From assembly GCA_041488155.1 (NCBI GenBank), contig JBGPOS010000037.1, positions 1-36,361 of the forward strand: DNA of 36,361 nt, in the 5' to 3' direction. This stretch comes from JBGPOS01 sp041488155 (GTDB lineage Bacteria > Chloroflexota > Dehalococcoidia > Tepidiformales > Tepidiformaceae). Below the pieces are notes generated by a model. It worked only from the letters and a program-made list of their open reading frames with translations, did not search any database and was not told where the DNA came from. Below, piece by piece: positions 12,019-20,783 of the stretch (position 1 is the stretch's first letter; each line of letters opens with the position of its first letter). Position numbers and translations under genes: made by a program.

Positions 12019-13183
12019 GATCCGGCGTCAGTTGTTGCGGTTGCGGGCCAACACCTGGGAGCGGCTGCCGGCGGCGCTGCGCCCGTTTACCTGGTTCCTC
12101 ATCAGCCTGGCAGTGCTGATTATCCCAACCTTTGACGACGTCTGGATGCGGATGTTCTTCCTGGTCGCGCTGTACGCAACGCTCGGCATGGGACTGAACG
12201 TCGTGGTGGGGCTCGCGGGGCTCCTGGACCTGGGCTTCGTGGCCTTTTTCGCTACGGGCGCCTACGTGGTCGCGATGCTGGGATCGCCCGTCTCGCCGGC
12301 CGTCAGCGGCACCCTGAACTACTGGTTCCTGCTGCCGCTTGCTATCGGGGTCGGGGCGTTGGTCGGGCTTCTCCTTGGCCTCCCAGTGCTGCCACTGCGA
12401 GGCGACTACCTGGCGATCGTGACGCTCGGGTTCGGGGAGATCATCCGGATCCTGGCGTTGAACATGGACAACTACACGCGGGGGTCGCAGGGACTCTTCG
12501 AGATCCACAAGCCTGACCTCGGCTTCCGCCACATCGACGACGTGCGATCGTTTTACGTGCTGGTCGTCGTGGCAGCGCTGGCCGTCTGGTTCGTGACTTC
12601 CCGGCTGCGCGAGTCCCGCGTCGGCCGGGCGTGGGAGGCGATACGCGAGGACGAGGACGTGGCCGCCGCGATGGGGATCAACACGACGAAGTACAAGTTG
12701 ATGGCTTTTGCCACCGGGGCGTCGGTGGGAGCCCTGGGGGGCGCTATCTTCGCGCCGTTCATCGACTTCGTGGCGCCGCAGTCGTTCACGCTCATCGTTT
12801 CAATCAACGTGATTGCCCTGGTCATCATTGGGGGTATGGGCAGCACGCAGGGTGTGTTCGCGGGGGCCTTGCTGCTCATCGGCGTCCCGGAGTTGCTGCA
12901 GTTCCAGGAGACGGCAGACTTCTTGAAGCACTTCGGCTGGCTGCGTGACGTGATCAACGCGCTCATCAGCGGCTTCAACACGATCACGTTCCTGGACGTC
13001 GACAAACTTCCGCCGGCCGAAGACTGGGGCGAAAAGCTGGCGCTCTACCGCTTCATCGTCTTCGGAGCACTGCTGGTGTTGGTCATGGTCCTGCGGCCTT
13101 CAGGGCTGTTTCCATCGAAGCGGCGCGAGCGGGAGTTCGCCCGGCGCGAAGAGGAGCCGGTCCCAGAGGGGACCGCGGTCTGA
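12011..13183 (+). CDS. livM: Branched-chain amino-acid-type ABC transporter permease LivM
   Basis: This is the second permease of the importer, 390 residues, with GTG start at 12011 inside the end of livH (8-base overlap). Typical LivM blocks are LNVVVGLAGLLDLGFVAFFATGAY, LRGDYLAIVTLGFGEIIRIL, SRVGRAWEAIREDEDVAAAMGINTTKYKL and the IGGMGSTQGVFAGALLL segment. The C-terminus is long and charged, rich in Arg and Glu, which is common in this family. The stop overlaps the livG start as TGATG. Translational coupling across the whole livHMGF set should keep subunit amounts balanced. Confidence 0.94.
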   Translation: MPEIRRQLLRLRANTWERLPAALRPFTWFLISLAVLIIPTFDDVWMRMFFLVALYATLGMGLNVVVGLAGLLDLGFVAFFATGAYVVAMLGSPVSPAVSGTLNYWFLLPLAIGVGALVGLLLGLPVLPLRGDYLAIVTLGFGEIIRILALNMDNYTRGSQGLFEIHKPDLGFRHIDDVRSFYVLVVVAALAVWFVTSRLRESRVGRAWEAIREDEDVAAAMGINTTKYKLMAFATGASVGALGGAIFAPFIDFVAPQSFTLIVSINVIALVIIGGMGSTQGVFAGALLLIGVPELLQFQETADFLKHFGWLRDVINALISGFNTITFLDVDKLPPAEDWGEKLALYRFIVFGALLVLVMVLRPSGLFPSKRREREFARREEEPVPEGTAV

Positions 13184-14088
13184 TGGCCGGGGCGGCGCTG
13201 GAGGCGCGCGACGTTGGGATGCAGTTCGGCGGGCTGGCGGCGCTCAGCGAGGTCAGCTTTACGGTGGCGCCCGGAGAGATCCGCGGCCTGATTGGCCCGA
13301 ACGGCGCGGGGAAGACGACGCTCTTCAATTGCATTACGGGGTTCTACCATCCGACGAGCGGCAAGCTCTTGCTGGACGGCACCGCGATCGAGGGACTGGC
13401 GGCGCACGAGGTGAGCGCGCTCGGAGTGTCGCGTACGTTCCAGAACATCAGGCTGTTCGCGAACATGACGGCGATAGAGAACGTGCTTGCCGGGCATCAC
13501 CGGCACATCCATTCGGGTGGGCGAGAAGTGGTGAGGATCCGGCATCCTTCGGGTAACCGGCTCGTCGACATCGCGCGTCGAGTGCCTGCGGTCCCATTGG
13601 CGGCGATTGCGGGTGTCGTTGAGATAGCGGGCGCCGTGGGCCGGCCGGCGGGCGTTCGAAAAGCCGAAGCGGCAGCACTCGAAGAGGCTCGAAACCTGCT
13701 GGGTGCGGTTGGCCTCGAAGGCCGCGAGAACTTGATCGCGCGCAATCTGCCGTACGGAGACCAGCGCCGGCTCGAGCTCGCACGGGCGCTCGCCACGCGG
13801 CCGCGCCTGCTCCTGCTCGATGAGCCAACAGCGGGGATGAACCCGCAGGAGAGCGGGGCGATGGTCGGCCTCATCCGGCGGATTCGCGATCAATTCGAGA
13901 CGACGATCGTGCTCATCGAGCACCAAATGCGGGTGGTAATGGGGGTTTGCGAACAGATAACGGTGCTCGACTACGGGCGAAAGATCAGCGAGGGGTCGCC
14001 GGCTGAGGTGCAACACGACCCGCGGGTCATCGAAGCCTACCTGGGCACACGGGCGATAGCGGGCGGCCGGCGCGATGCCGCTCCTTAG
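13183..14088 (+). CDS. livG: Branched-chain amino-acid-type ABC transporter ATP-binding protein LivG
   Basis: This is the first cytoplasmic ATPase of the importer, 301 residues. Walker A is GPNGAGKT (38-45), the Q-loop region is SRTFQNIRLF, the signature is the LivG-typical LPYGDQRRLELARAL, and Walker B is LLLLDEPTAGMNP, followed by the switch histidine in LIEHQM. The protein is about 45 residues longer than usual for LivG. The extra length lies between the GHHRHIHS segment and the AALEEARNLLGAVGL helix, a position that is variable in the family. The ATG overlaps the livM stop, and the 3' end overlaps livF by 14 bases. Confidence 0.95.
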   Translation: MAGAALEARDVGMQFGGLAALSEVSFTVAPGEIRGLIGPNGAGKTTLFNCITGFYHPTSGKLLLDGTAIEGLAAHEVSALGVSRTFQNIRLFANMTAIENVLAGHHRHIHSGGREVVRIRHPSGNRLVDIARRVPAVPLAAIAGVVEIAGAVGRPAGVRKAEAAALEEARNLLGAVGLEGRENLIARNLPYGDQRRLELARALATRPRLLLLDEPTAGMNPQESGAMVGLIRRIRDQFETTIVLIEHQMRVVMGVCEQITVLDYGRKISEGSPAEVQHDPRVIEAYLGTRAIAGGRRDAAP

Positions 14089-14785
14089 CCTGCGCAAGCT
14101 CGTCGCCGGGTACGGAGGGATCACGGCGGTCAAGGGCATCGACCTCGACGTTGATGAGGGCGAGATAGTGACCCTGATCGGCTCGAACGGAGCGGGGAAG
14201 TCAACAACGTTGCGTGCGATTTCGGGAGTGATCCGCGCCCGCAGCGGCTCCATCGCGTTCCAAGAACAGCGAATCGATCGCCTTGCGCCGCACAAGATCG
14301 TCGCCCTGGGGATCTCCCAGGTGCCGGAAGGACGAGGGATCTTCAATCGGCTAACGGTAGGGGAGAACCTTGACCTCGGGGCGTTCCAGCGGCGGGACGG
14401 CCGCGTAGGCATAGACCGCGAACGAGTCTTCACGCTCTTCCCCCGGCTGCGCGAGCGCATCTCGCAGACCGGGGGGACGCTTTCCGGCGGGGAGCAGCAG
14501 ATGCTGGCGATCGGGCGGGCGTTGATGGCCCGGCCGCGGCTGCTCCTGCTGGATGAGCCGTCGATGGGCCTGTCCCCACTGCTGGTCGAGACGATCTTTG
14601 CGACGGTGAAGGCGATCCGCGAGCAGGGCTCGACGATCCTCCTGGTGGAACAGAACGCGGCGATGGCGCTCGAAGTGGCGGACCGCGCGTATGTGATTGA
14701 GTCTGGCGTCATCACGCTGAAGGGGTCTGGGGCGGACCTGGCGCGGGACGACAGTGTGCGCAAAGCCTATCTTGGCGAGGTATGA
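14075..14785 (+). CDS. livF: Branched-chain amino-acid-type ABC transporter ATP-binding protein LivF
   Basis: This is the second ATPase of the importer, 236 residues, normal for LivF. It contains Walker A GSNGAGKST, the LivF-specific VPEGRGIFNRLTVGENL block, the signature LSGGEQQML, Walker B LLLLDEPSMGLSP and the switch region LLVEQNAAMAL. It begins inside livG (14-base overlap) and ends in an ATGA overlap with the downstream hydrolase, which ties that enzyme to the transporter at the level of translation. Confidence 0.95.
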   Translation: MPLLSLRKLVAGYGGITAVKGIDLDVDEGEIVTLIGSNGAGKSTTLRAISGVIRARSGSIAFQEQRIDRLAPHKIVALGISQVPEGRGIFNRLTVGENLDLGAFQRRDGRVGIDRERVFTLFPRLRERISQTGGTLSGGEQQMLAIGRALMARPRLLLLDEPSMGLSPLLVETIFATVKAIREQGSTILLVEQNAAMALEVADRAYVIESGVITLKGSGADLARDDSVRKAYLGEV

Positions 14786-15654
14786 CGGGGCCGGCCGAAG
14801 GATTTGTTGAGCTGCCCGCGGGGCGGTTTCGGTACCTCGAGTGGGCCGGGACGGAACCGTCCGCCGTATTCCTGCATGGGCTGAGCGGGGTCGCAGAAGT
14901 GTGGGGGCCGACCATCGAGGCGCTGGGCGAAGCGCGACCGCGTTCCTTCGCCTTCGACCAGCGAGGGCACGGGCAGAGCCCAAAGCCACGAGAGGGCTAC
15001 AGCGTCGGCTATTTCGTCGAGGATGCGCTGGGCCTCGCGGAGGCGCTCGGCCTTGAACGGCCGCACCTGGTCGGACATTCGATGGGGGCGCGCGTTGCGA
15101 TGGTGCTGGCCGCCAGGCGACCGGAGCGAGTGCGGTCGGTGACGATCGTCGACATCGGACCCGAGGAGTGGAAGGCGAACCATCAGCAGACGGTCGCCGC
15201 CTTCGAGCGGATGCCAGCCAACTACCCCGACGTCGAAACGGCGATCGGCGGTGCTGGCCGCGTGCGGTCTGGTGGGAGCCTCGACGCGACCCTGGCGGCG
15301 GCCCGCGCTGGGGCGGAGGCGCTGAGAGCGATCGCCGTCGCCAGGCTGCGGAGGCTCGGAGACGGCTCTGTGACCTGGCGTGCGGACCGGGGTGCGTTAA
15401 AGCAGGCGGTGGTCCTGCAGCGCAGCCGGAACTATTGGCGCGAGTGGGAGCGGATCGGGGTCCCGGCGCTGCTCATCCGGGGCGGCGAATCGAACGAATT
15501 GCGACCGCACATCGCGGAAGAGATGCGGCGGCGCAACTCCGAGGTGCGCTACCTGGAGCTTGCGGGCGTTGGCCACAACGTACCGCTGTTGGCGCCGGGC
15601 AGCCTTGCGGCTGCGCTGCAAGACTTCTGGGCGACGGTCGCCGTTCGGCCGTAA
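14782..15654 (+). CDS. Alpha/beta-fold hydrolase coupled to the liv operon
   Basis: This 290-residue alpha/beta hydrolase resembles haloalkane dehalogenase/epoxide hydrolase/esterase relatives. The oxyanion-side motif LHGLSG lies near residues 31-36, DQRGHGQS near 59-66, and the nucleophile elbow GHSMG contains Ser100. The probable catalytic histidine is in GVGHNVP. The usual acid after strand 6 (GADS) reads GGES, so glutamate may replace aspartate. There is no signal peptide, so it acts in the cytoplasm. It overlaps livF by ATGA and is the last gene of the operon. This suggests it processes the imported compound, for example an ester or amide, but the substrate cannot be inferred. Confidence 0.85.
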   Translation: MTGPAEGFVELPAGRFRYLEWAGTEPSAVFLHGLSGVAEVWGPTIEALGEARPRSFAFDQRGHGQSPKPREGYSVGYFVEDALGLAEALGLERPHLVGHSMGARVAMVLAARRPERVRSVTIVDIGPEEWKANHQQTVAAFERMPANYPDVETAIGGAGRVRSGGSLDATLAAARAGAEALRAIAVARLRRLGDGSVTWRADRGALKQAVVLQRSRNYWREWERIGVPALLIRGGESNELRPHIAEEMRRRNSEVRYLELAGVGHNVPLLAPGSLAAALQDFWATVAVRP

Positions 15655-15684
15655 ACCGCCGAGCAGCCGTCGAAAATTCACGTA

Positions 15685-15697
15685 GGTCAAATTGACC
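15685..15697. promoter_or_regulatory. Perfect 13-base palindrome upstream of the sigA promoter (possible operator)
   Basis: GGTCAA-A-TTGACC is a perfect inverted repeat around a central A, ending 14 bases before the -35 element of the sigA promoter. Its size and placement resemble a dimeric regulator site or upstream activator site. No cognate regulator is identified. Confidence 0.4.
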
Positions 15698-15711
15698 CAC
15701 TACCGAGCCTG

Positions 15712-15740
15712 TTGCGAGCTTGATTTGGGCTTGCTATTCT
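15712..15740 (+). promoter_or_regulatory. Promoter of the principal sigma factor gene
   Basis: TTGCGA (15712-15717), a 17-base spacer and TATTCT (15735-15740) give a good housekeeping promoter. It would leave a leader of about 70 bases before the sigA ATG, separating sigA expression from the liv operon. Confidence 0.65.
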
Positions 15741-15816
15741 GGACAAGGAGAAGTGTGCCCTGGAGAGCGGCTCGTTTTCGCTGTCCCCGACGATTTCGTG
15801 AGGTTTTGAGTTACGC

Positions 15817-17436
15817 ATGACTGAAGATGCCCTGACGGGAAGCCCGGCTTCGAGCGCCGACGCGATCGATAGCGTCCTGAGCCGCCTTTCGAACGGTGAG
15901 TTCGCAGACGCCGAGACCGAAGAAGAGGTCGTAGGCGAGACCGCCACCGAGGACGAGGACCCAGCGTTCGAAGCGGAGGAGGAAGAGGAGGAGGAGGGGA
16001 CCTCGATCGCGCTCCTCGCTGAGGAGTCGGAGGGTATCGACGACCCGGTCCGCATGTACCTGCGGGAGATCGGGAAGGTCTACCTCCTGACGGCGGACGA
16101 CGAGAAGCATCTCGCGCGCCAGATGGAGGAAGGGAATCACCTTCGGGCCATCGAAGAGGGTTACGTCACGGCCTACGGCCATCCGCCCTCTGCCGCGCGG
16201 GTTGCCGTTTCGCTGCTCGAGCAGTGGGAAGGCCTGCTCCCGATCTTCAAGGCCGCGAAGTCTTACCTGGATGACTACGAGAAGATCGCCGCCAAAGCCG
16301 AGCCAGTGTTCGACGAGAACGGCATCGAGGTACCGCAACGCACGCCCCGCTGGCGCAACCCGGCCGGCCCCCGCCTCAGAAACCTGAAGTACTCCGAAGT
16401 GTTGGCGGACTCGCAGTTCCGCGGCCTGATCGACGCGGAGATGGAAGCAGGGTTCCGGAAATACGTCGCCGACAAGTTGAAGCGCCCCGAGGAACAGGCG
16501 CACCTGGAGATTGTCCAGATTTCCATCGTGACGCACATCCTGACGCCGGACCTGGTGGCCCAGATGGGCGAAGAGGCAGGCGGCGAGGATGAGCTGGTGC
16601 CTCCGGCGGAGGGGCTCGTTGAGAAGATCGCCCCGCTCGAAGACAAGCTGCGATACCACTTCGAGACGGTAAAGCACAACGGCGACAAGGCCGAGAAGCG
16701 CCTCACCGAGGCCAACCTGCGGCTGGTGGTATCGGTCGCGAAGAAGTACATCGGGCGTGGCATGTCGTTGCTCGACCTGATCCAGGAAGGGAACATCGGG
16801 CTGATCCGGGCAGTCGAGAAGTTCGACTACCGGAAGGGCTACAAGTTCTCGACGTACGCGACGTGGTGGATCCGGCAGGCGATCACGCGGGCCATCGCGG
16901 ACCAGGCGCGGACGATCCGTATCCCGGTGCACATGGTGGAGACGATCAACAAGCTGGTGCGGGTCAGCCGGCGGCTCGTGCAGGAGTACGGCCGGGAGCC
17001 CACGAGCGAAGAGATCGCGCGGGGCATGACGGAGAGCGGGAAGCCCGATTCAGCCGCGGCCTACACCCCGGAACGTATCCGCGAAATCCAGAAGGTCTCG
17101 CAAGAGCCGGTTTCGCTCGAAACGCCGATCGGCGAAGAGGAAGACAGCCACCTCGGGGACTTCCTCGAGGACCCCACAGCGCTCGCGCCGGCCGAGGCGG
17201 CGAGCCAGCAGCTCTTGCGCGAGCAGGTCGAAGACGTGCTTGCGAGCCTGACGAGCCGCGAGCGCCGGGTGCTACAGCTGCGCTTCGGTCTCGAAGACGG
17301 CCGCAGCCGGACCCTCGAAGAAGTCGGGCGCGAGTTCGGAGTCACGCGCGAGCGAATCCGCCAGATCGAGGCGAAGGCGCTGCGGAAGCTGCGTCACCCA
17401 AGCCGCAGCCGCAAGTTGAAGGATTACCTCGACTAA
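15817..17436 (+). CDS. sigA: RNA polymerase principal sigma factor (SigA/RpoD)
   Basis: This is a group 1 sigma-70 factor, 539 residues. After an acidic segment (about 30-75, including a run of seven glutamates) comes region 1.2 (DDPVRMYLREIG, near 75-105). A non-conserved insert spans about 110-290. Region 2 (about 297-375) contains NLRLVVSVAKKY, DLIQEGNIGLIRAVEKFDY and the -10-reading KFSTYATWWIRQAI helix. Region 3 follows, and region 4 (about 465-539) ends with the -35-reading VTRERIRQIEAKALRKLRHP. The full set of regions and the intact 2.3/2.4 helix identify the essential housekeeping sigma. Promoters elsewhere in the window (TTGnnn-17-TAnnnT) fit its predicted recognition. The ATG at 15817 has only a distant GAGG upstream. 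Confidence 0.96.
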   Translation: MTEDALTGSPASSADAIDSVLSRLSNGEFADAETEEEVVGETATEDEDPAFEAEEEEEEEGTSIALLAEESEGIDDPVRMYLREIGKVYLLTADDEKHLARQMEEGNHLRAIEEGYVTAYGHPPSAARVAVSLLEQWEGLLPIFKAAKSYLDDYEKIAAKAEPVFDENGIEVPQRTPRWRNPAGPRLRNLKYSEVLADSQFRGLIDAEMEAGFRKYVADKLKRPEEQAHLEIVQISIVTHILTPDLVAQMGEEAGGEDELVPPAEGLVEKIAPLEDKLRYHFETVKHNGDKAEKRLTEANLRLVVSVAKKYIGRGMSLLDLIQEGNIGLIRAVEKFDYRKGYKFSTYATWWIRQAITRAIADQARTIRIPVHMVETINKLVRVSRRLVQEYGREPTSEEIARGMTESGKPDSAAAYTPERIREIQKVSQEPVSLETPIGEEEDSHLGDFLEDPTALAPAEAASQQLLREQVEDVLASLTSRERRVLQLRFGLEDGRSRTLEEVGREFGVTRERIRQIEAKALRKLRHPSRSRKLKDYLD

Positions 17437-17527
17437 GCTGTCCTTTCGGCTCCTTCGGCCGCTCTCGACACCACTGAGGCGCCGCCCGATGCTCTTTGCA
17501 CCAGCCGTGGGCGGAAGAGGACAACCC

Positions 17528-18064
17528 ATGCCCGAAACTCCCCGAGTCATTTCGAGCGAGACGGTTTACCGCGGCCACCTCTTCGATGTGGAGCTCGATC
17601 GGCTGCAGATGGACGGAGGGGTGGTGGCGCGGCGCGAAATCCTGAAGCACCCGGGCGCGGTCTGCATGGTCCCCGTGACGGACGAAGGGAACCTCCTGCT
17701 GGTGACCCAATACCGGCACGCGGCGGGGCGGCGGCTGCTCGAACTGCCTGCGGGCACGCTCGAGGTGGGCGAAGACCCCCGCGAGGCTGCTCTGCGGGAG
17801 CTTCAGGAAGAGGTCGGCCGGCTGGCGAGCAGGATAGAGCCGATCGGCGGGTTCTTCGTGGCGCCGGGGTACACGACTGAGTACATCCACCTCTTCGTGT
17901 GTTCTGAGTTGGCCGATTCGAAGCTCGACGGAGACGAGGACGAGGACATCGAGGTCGAAGCGCGGACGCCTGCGGCGGCGCTGGCAGCCATCGACAGGGG
18001 CGAGATCTGCGACGCGAAGTCTGTGATCGGCATCCTGCGTTGGCTGCGTTATATCAATCGATAG
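17528..18064 (+). CDS. NUDIX hydrolase, ADP-ribose pyrophosphatase type
   Basis: This 178-residue NUDIX enzyme probably hydrolyses ADP-ribose or related nucleoside diphosphate sugars. ATG at 17528 has AAGAGG seven bases upstream and gives the typical N-terminus SSETVYRGHLFDVELDRL. The Nudix box is complete: Gly76, Glu82, Arg90-Glu91, Glu94-Glu95 and Gly97. PGAVCMVPV and YRHAAGRRLLELPAGTLE precede it, and GGFFVAPGYTTEY follows, a block usual in the ADP-ribose pyrophosphatase subgroup. It sits between sigA and the sdh operon, 91 bases after sigA on the same strand, and may be co-transcribed with sigA. Confidence 0.9.
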   Translation: MPETPRVISSETVYRGHLFDVELDRLQMDGGVVARREILKHPGAVCMVPVTDEGNLLLVTQYRHAAGRRLLELPAGTLEVGEDPREAALRELQEEVGRLASRIEPIGGFFVAPGYTTEYIHLFVCSELADSKLDGDEDEDIEVEARTPAAALAAIDRGEICDAKSVIGILRWLRYINR

Positions 18065-18102
18065 CATGCCGCACCTTCTATAGCTGCATAAAGCCGACTG
18101 CA

Positions 18103-18131
18103 TTGATGGGGTAGGGACACCGGGTTAGCAT
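18103..18131 (+). promoter_or_regulatory. Promoter of the sdhCAB operon
   Basis: TTGATG (18103-18108), a 17-base spacer and TAGCAT (18126-18131) lie about 58 bases before the GTG start of sdhC. The geometry is that of the other SigA-type promoters in the window. Confidence 0.6.
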
Positions 18132-18188
18132 TTCGCTCAGCCTGCAGAGCGGCCTCGTGCAGGCGCTGGCGTGAGAGGGGAGATTCGA

Positions 18189-18959
18189 GTGGCGCAGGCA
18201 ATCGCTGTCCCGCACGGGCGCGGCTTTCGAGCGACGCTGCGAACCGACGCCTGGTGGTTCGAACCGGCGCTGACTGCCGTGAGCCTAGCGATATTCTTTG
18301 GCTGGCTGACGATCAGCATCTTCCTCGACACGTGGGCGTTCGAGAAGGGGCCGTATCTTTCGCCGATATTCGAGCCCAAGTTCTTCGAAGCGAAAGACAG
18401 CATCTTCATCTCGCCGGCGATGATAGTGCTGCTTGGGCCGGTGCCGTTTCGCGCGACGTGCTATTACTACCGCCGGGCCTATTACCGGTCGTGGTTCCTC
18501 AGCCCACCAGCCTGCGCGGTGGGAGACGTGGCGGGAAGCTACCGGGGCGAAACCCGCATCCCCTTCTGGGTCAACAACCTCCACCGGCTGGCGATGTACG
18601 GGGCTCTAGTGTTTGTGCCGATCCTCTGGTACGGCGCGATCGCGAGCTTCCACGACCCCGACGAGGGGTGGGGGATTGGGCTGGGCTCTGTACTCCTCTG
18701 CGTGAACGCGTTCCTGCTCATGATGTATACCTTTTCGTGCCATTCTCTACGGCACTTCGTGGGCGGCGGGCTGAACTGCTTCAGCTGCACGAAATGGACG
18801 CGGACGCGCAAACGGGCCTGGGACTACGTGTCGCTGTTCAACACCCGGCACCGGTTCTACGCCTGGTCGAGCCTGCTCGTGATCGTGGGGGTCGACCTCT
18901 ACATCCGCCTCGTCGCGAACGAATACATCACCGACCCGAACACCTGGAAGCACTTCTAA
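18189..18959 (+). CDS. sdhC: Succinate dehydrogenase membrane anchor subunit (Sdh1/Rv0249c type)
   Basis: This is the cytochrome b-like membrane anchor of succinate dehydrogenase, 256 residues from GTG at 18189. That start is chosen because AGAGGGGAG lies six bases upstream; an in-frame GTG at 18171 lacks such a site. Five hydrophobic segments lie near 26-46, 72-88, 131-152, 163-182 and 222-243. The blocks GPYLSPIFEP, FRATCYYYRRAYYRSWFLSPPACAVG, GETRIPFWVNNLHR and YTFSCHSLRHFVGG match the single-polypeptide anchor of actinobacterial Sdh1 (Mycobacterium Rv0249c). Candidate haem ligands are His132, His185, His189 and His221. It is followed by sdhA after 27 bases and sdhB, a complete three-gene complex II. 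Confidence 0.9.
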   Translation: MAQAIAVPHGRGFRATLRTDAWWFEPALTAVSLAIFFGWLTISIFLDTWAFEKGPYLSPIFEPKFFEAKDSIFISPAMIVLLGPVPFRATCYYYRRAYYRSWFLSPPACAVGDVAGSYRGETRIPFWVNNLHRLAMYGALVFVPILWYGAIASFHDPDEGWGIGLGSVLLCVNAFLLMMYTFSCHSLRHFVGGGLNCFSCTKWTRTRKRAWDYVSLFNTRHRFYAWSSLLVIVGVDLYIRLVANEYITDPNTWKHF

Positions 18960-18986
18960 AGGTGGGCGCAGCGACGGGACCCAGGC

Positions 18987-20783
18987 ATGGTTGAGTCCGA
19001 GAATCACGAGTACGACGTCGTGGTGATCGGCGCCGGTGGCGCCGGGTTGCGGGCGGCGATCGAAGCGTCGGCGCAGGGGGCGCGGACGGCACTCGTCTGC
19101 AAGTCGCTATTGGGCAAGGCCCACACAGTGATGGCCGAGGGGGGAATCGCGGCGGCCCTCGGGAACGTTTACCCGGAAGACAACTGGCAGGTGCACTTCC
19201 GAGACACGATGCGGGGCGGGAAGATGCTGAACAACTGGCGCATGGCCCAACTCCATGCCCAGGAGGCTCCCGCACGGGTGCTCGAGCTGGAGCAGTGGGG
19301 AGCGCTGTTCGACCGCACAAACGACGGGCTCATCCTGCAGCGGGACTTCGGCGGCCACCGTTACGCCCGGCTGGCGCACGTCGGCGATCGCACCGGCCTG
19401 GAGATGATCAGGACCCTGCAGCAGCATGCCGTCCACAAAGGAATCGACGTTTTCATGGAGTGCACAATCTCCCGCCTGCTGAAGGACGGCGACCGGATAG
19501 CGGGCGCTGTGGGCTACTGGCGGGAAAGCGGGAAGCTCGTCGTGTTTGGGGCGAGAGCGGTCGTGCTGGCGACAGGGGGCGTGGGCAAGGCGTTCAAAGT
19601 CACTTCGAATTCGTGGGAGTACACGGGGGACGGGCATTCGCTGGCCTACTGGGCCGGGGCCGACCTGATCGACATGGAGTGCGTGCAGTTCCACCCCACG
19701 GGCATGATGTGGCCGCCCAGCGTGCGAGGCATCCTGGTGACCGAGGGCGTGCGCGGGGACGGGGGCACGCTGAAGAACTCGCTTGGCGAGCGATTCATGT
19801 TCAAATACATCCCGCCGTTCTTCGCGGCCGAGACGGCGGACACGGAAGCAGAGGCTGATCGCTGGTACGAAGACAAGAGCGCTCGCCGCACCCCCGACCT
19901 CTTGCCGCGGGATGAAGTGGCGCGGGCGATCAACAGTGAGGTGAAGGCGGGGCGGGGGACGCCCCACGGCGGCGCGTTCCTCGATATCGCCAGCCGTCGC
20001 GACGCGGAGTACATTCGCCGCCGCCTGCCGAGCATGTACCACCAGTTCAAGCAGCTGGCCGACGTCGACATCACGACGACGCCGATGGAAGTCGGGCCGA
20101 CGATGCACTACATCATGGGCGGGATCCGGGTGGACGCGGACACCGCGGCGGCAACGGTGCCCGGCCTTTACGCGGCGGGTGAATGCGCGGGCGGGATGCA
20201 CGGAGCGAACCGCCTGGGAGGAAACTCCCTTTCGGACCTCCTCGTTTTTGGACGTCGCGCCGGCCTGGCCGCGGCCGAATATGCGAAGCAGCTCGCGGCT
20301 GCGCCGCAGGCGCATCCGGATCAAGTCGACGAGGTCGCGGCCGGCATGCTCGGACCCTTCGAGCGCGAGACCGGCGAGAATCCCTACACGATCCAGCGCG
20401 AGCTGCAGGACACGATGCACAACCTCGTAGGAATCATTCGCACACAGGAAGAACTCGACGAGGCGCTGGGGCGCCTGACGGGTTATGTGAAACGAGGCGG
20501 AGAGACCAGCATCGAAGGCCACAGGCAGTACAACCCGGGATGGCACCTGGCGATGGACCTTGAGTCGCTCCTCACGGTCTCGGAGGCGATAACCCGCGCG
20601 GCTTCGACCCGCAAGGAGAGCCGCGGCGGCCACACCCGCGACGACTTTCCGAACCCCGACCCTGAGTGGGCACGACTCAACGTAGTGGTCCGCCTCGGAA
20701 GTGGCGGCGAGATGCAGGTGACGACGGAGCCGCTGCCACAGATGCCGGCCGAGCTGCAGGCGCTCCTCGAGGAGGCGCACTGA
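18987..20783 (+). CDS. sdhA: Succinate dehydrogenase / fumarate reductase flavoprotein subunit
   Basis: This is the catalytic FAD subunit of complex II, 598 residues, oxidising succinate to fumarate on the cytoplasmic face of the membrane. The dinucleotide-binding motif VIGAGGAGLRAA is at 13-24. His46 in KAHTVMAEGG is the expected covalent FAD attachment site. The substrate region contains ECVQFHPTG, RDEVARAI with the catalytic arginine, and HYIMGGI. ECAGGMHGANRLGGNSL is the FAD-binding C-terminal block. The stop codon overlaps the sdhB ATG (TGATG), so the two soluble subunits are translated together. With the anchor type upstream it is an Sdh1-like enzyme rather than a soluble L-aspartate oxidase. 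Confidence 0.95.
   Translation: MVESENHEYDVVVIGAGGAGLRAAIEASAQGARTALVCKSLLGKAHTVMAEGGIAAALGNVYPEDNWQVHFRDTMRGGKMLNNWRMAQLHAQEAPARVLELEQWGALFDRTNDGLILQRDFGGHRYARLAHVGDRTGLEMIRTLQQHAVHKGIDVFMECTISRLLKDGDRIAGAVGYWRESGKLVVFGARAVVLATGGVGKAFKVTSNSWEYTGDGHSLAYWAGADLIDMECVQFHPTGMMWPPSVRGILVTEGVRGDGGTLKNSLGERFMFKYIPPFFAAETADTEAEADRWYEDKSARRTPDLLPRDEVARAINSEVKAGRGTPHGGAFLDIASRRDAEYIRRRLPSMYHQFKQLADVDITTTPMEVGPTMHYIMGGIRVDADTAAATVPGLYAAGECAGGMHGANRLGGNSLSDLLVFGRRAGLAAAEYAKQLAAAPQAHPDQVDEVAAGMLGPFERETGENPYTIQRELQDTMHNLVGIIRTQEELDEALGRLTGYVKRGGETSIEGHRQYNPGWHLAMDLESLLTVSEAITRAASTRKESRGGHTRDDFPNPDPEWARLNVVVRLGSGGEMQVTTEPLPQMPAELQALLEEAH

Noticed and set aside
13045..14763. 572-residue open frame antisense to livG and livF
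   Set aside because: The sense strand carries complete Walker and signature motifs; the antisense translation is Arg/Ser/Pro-rich without motifs.
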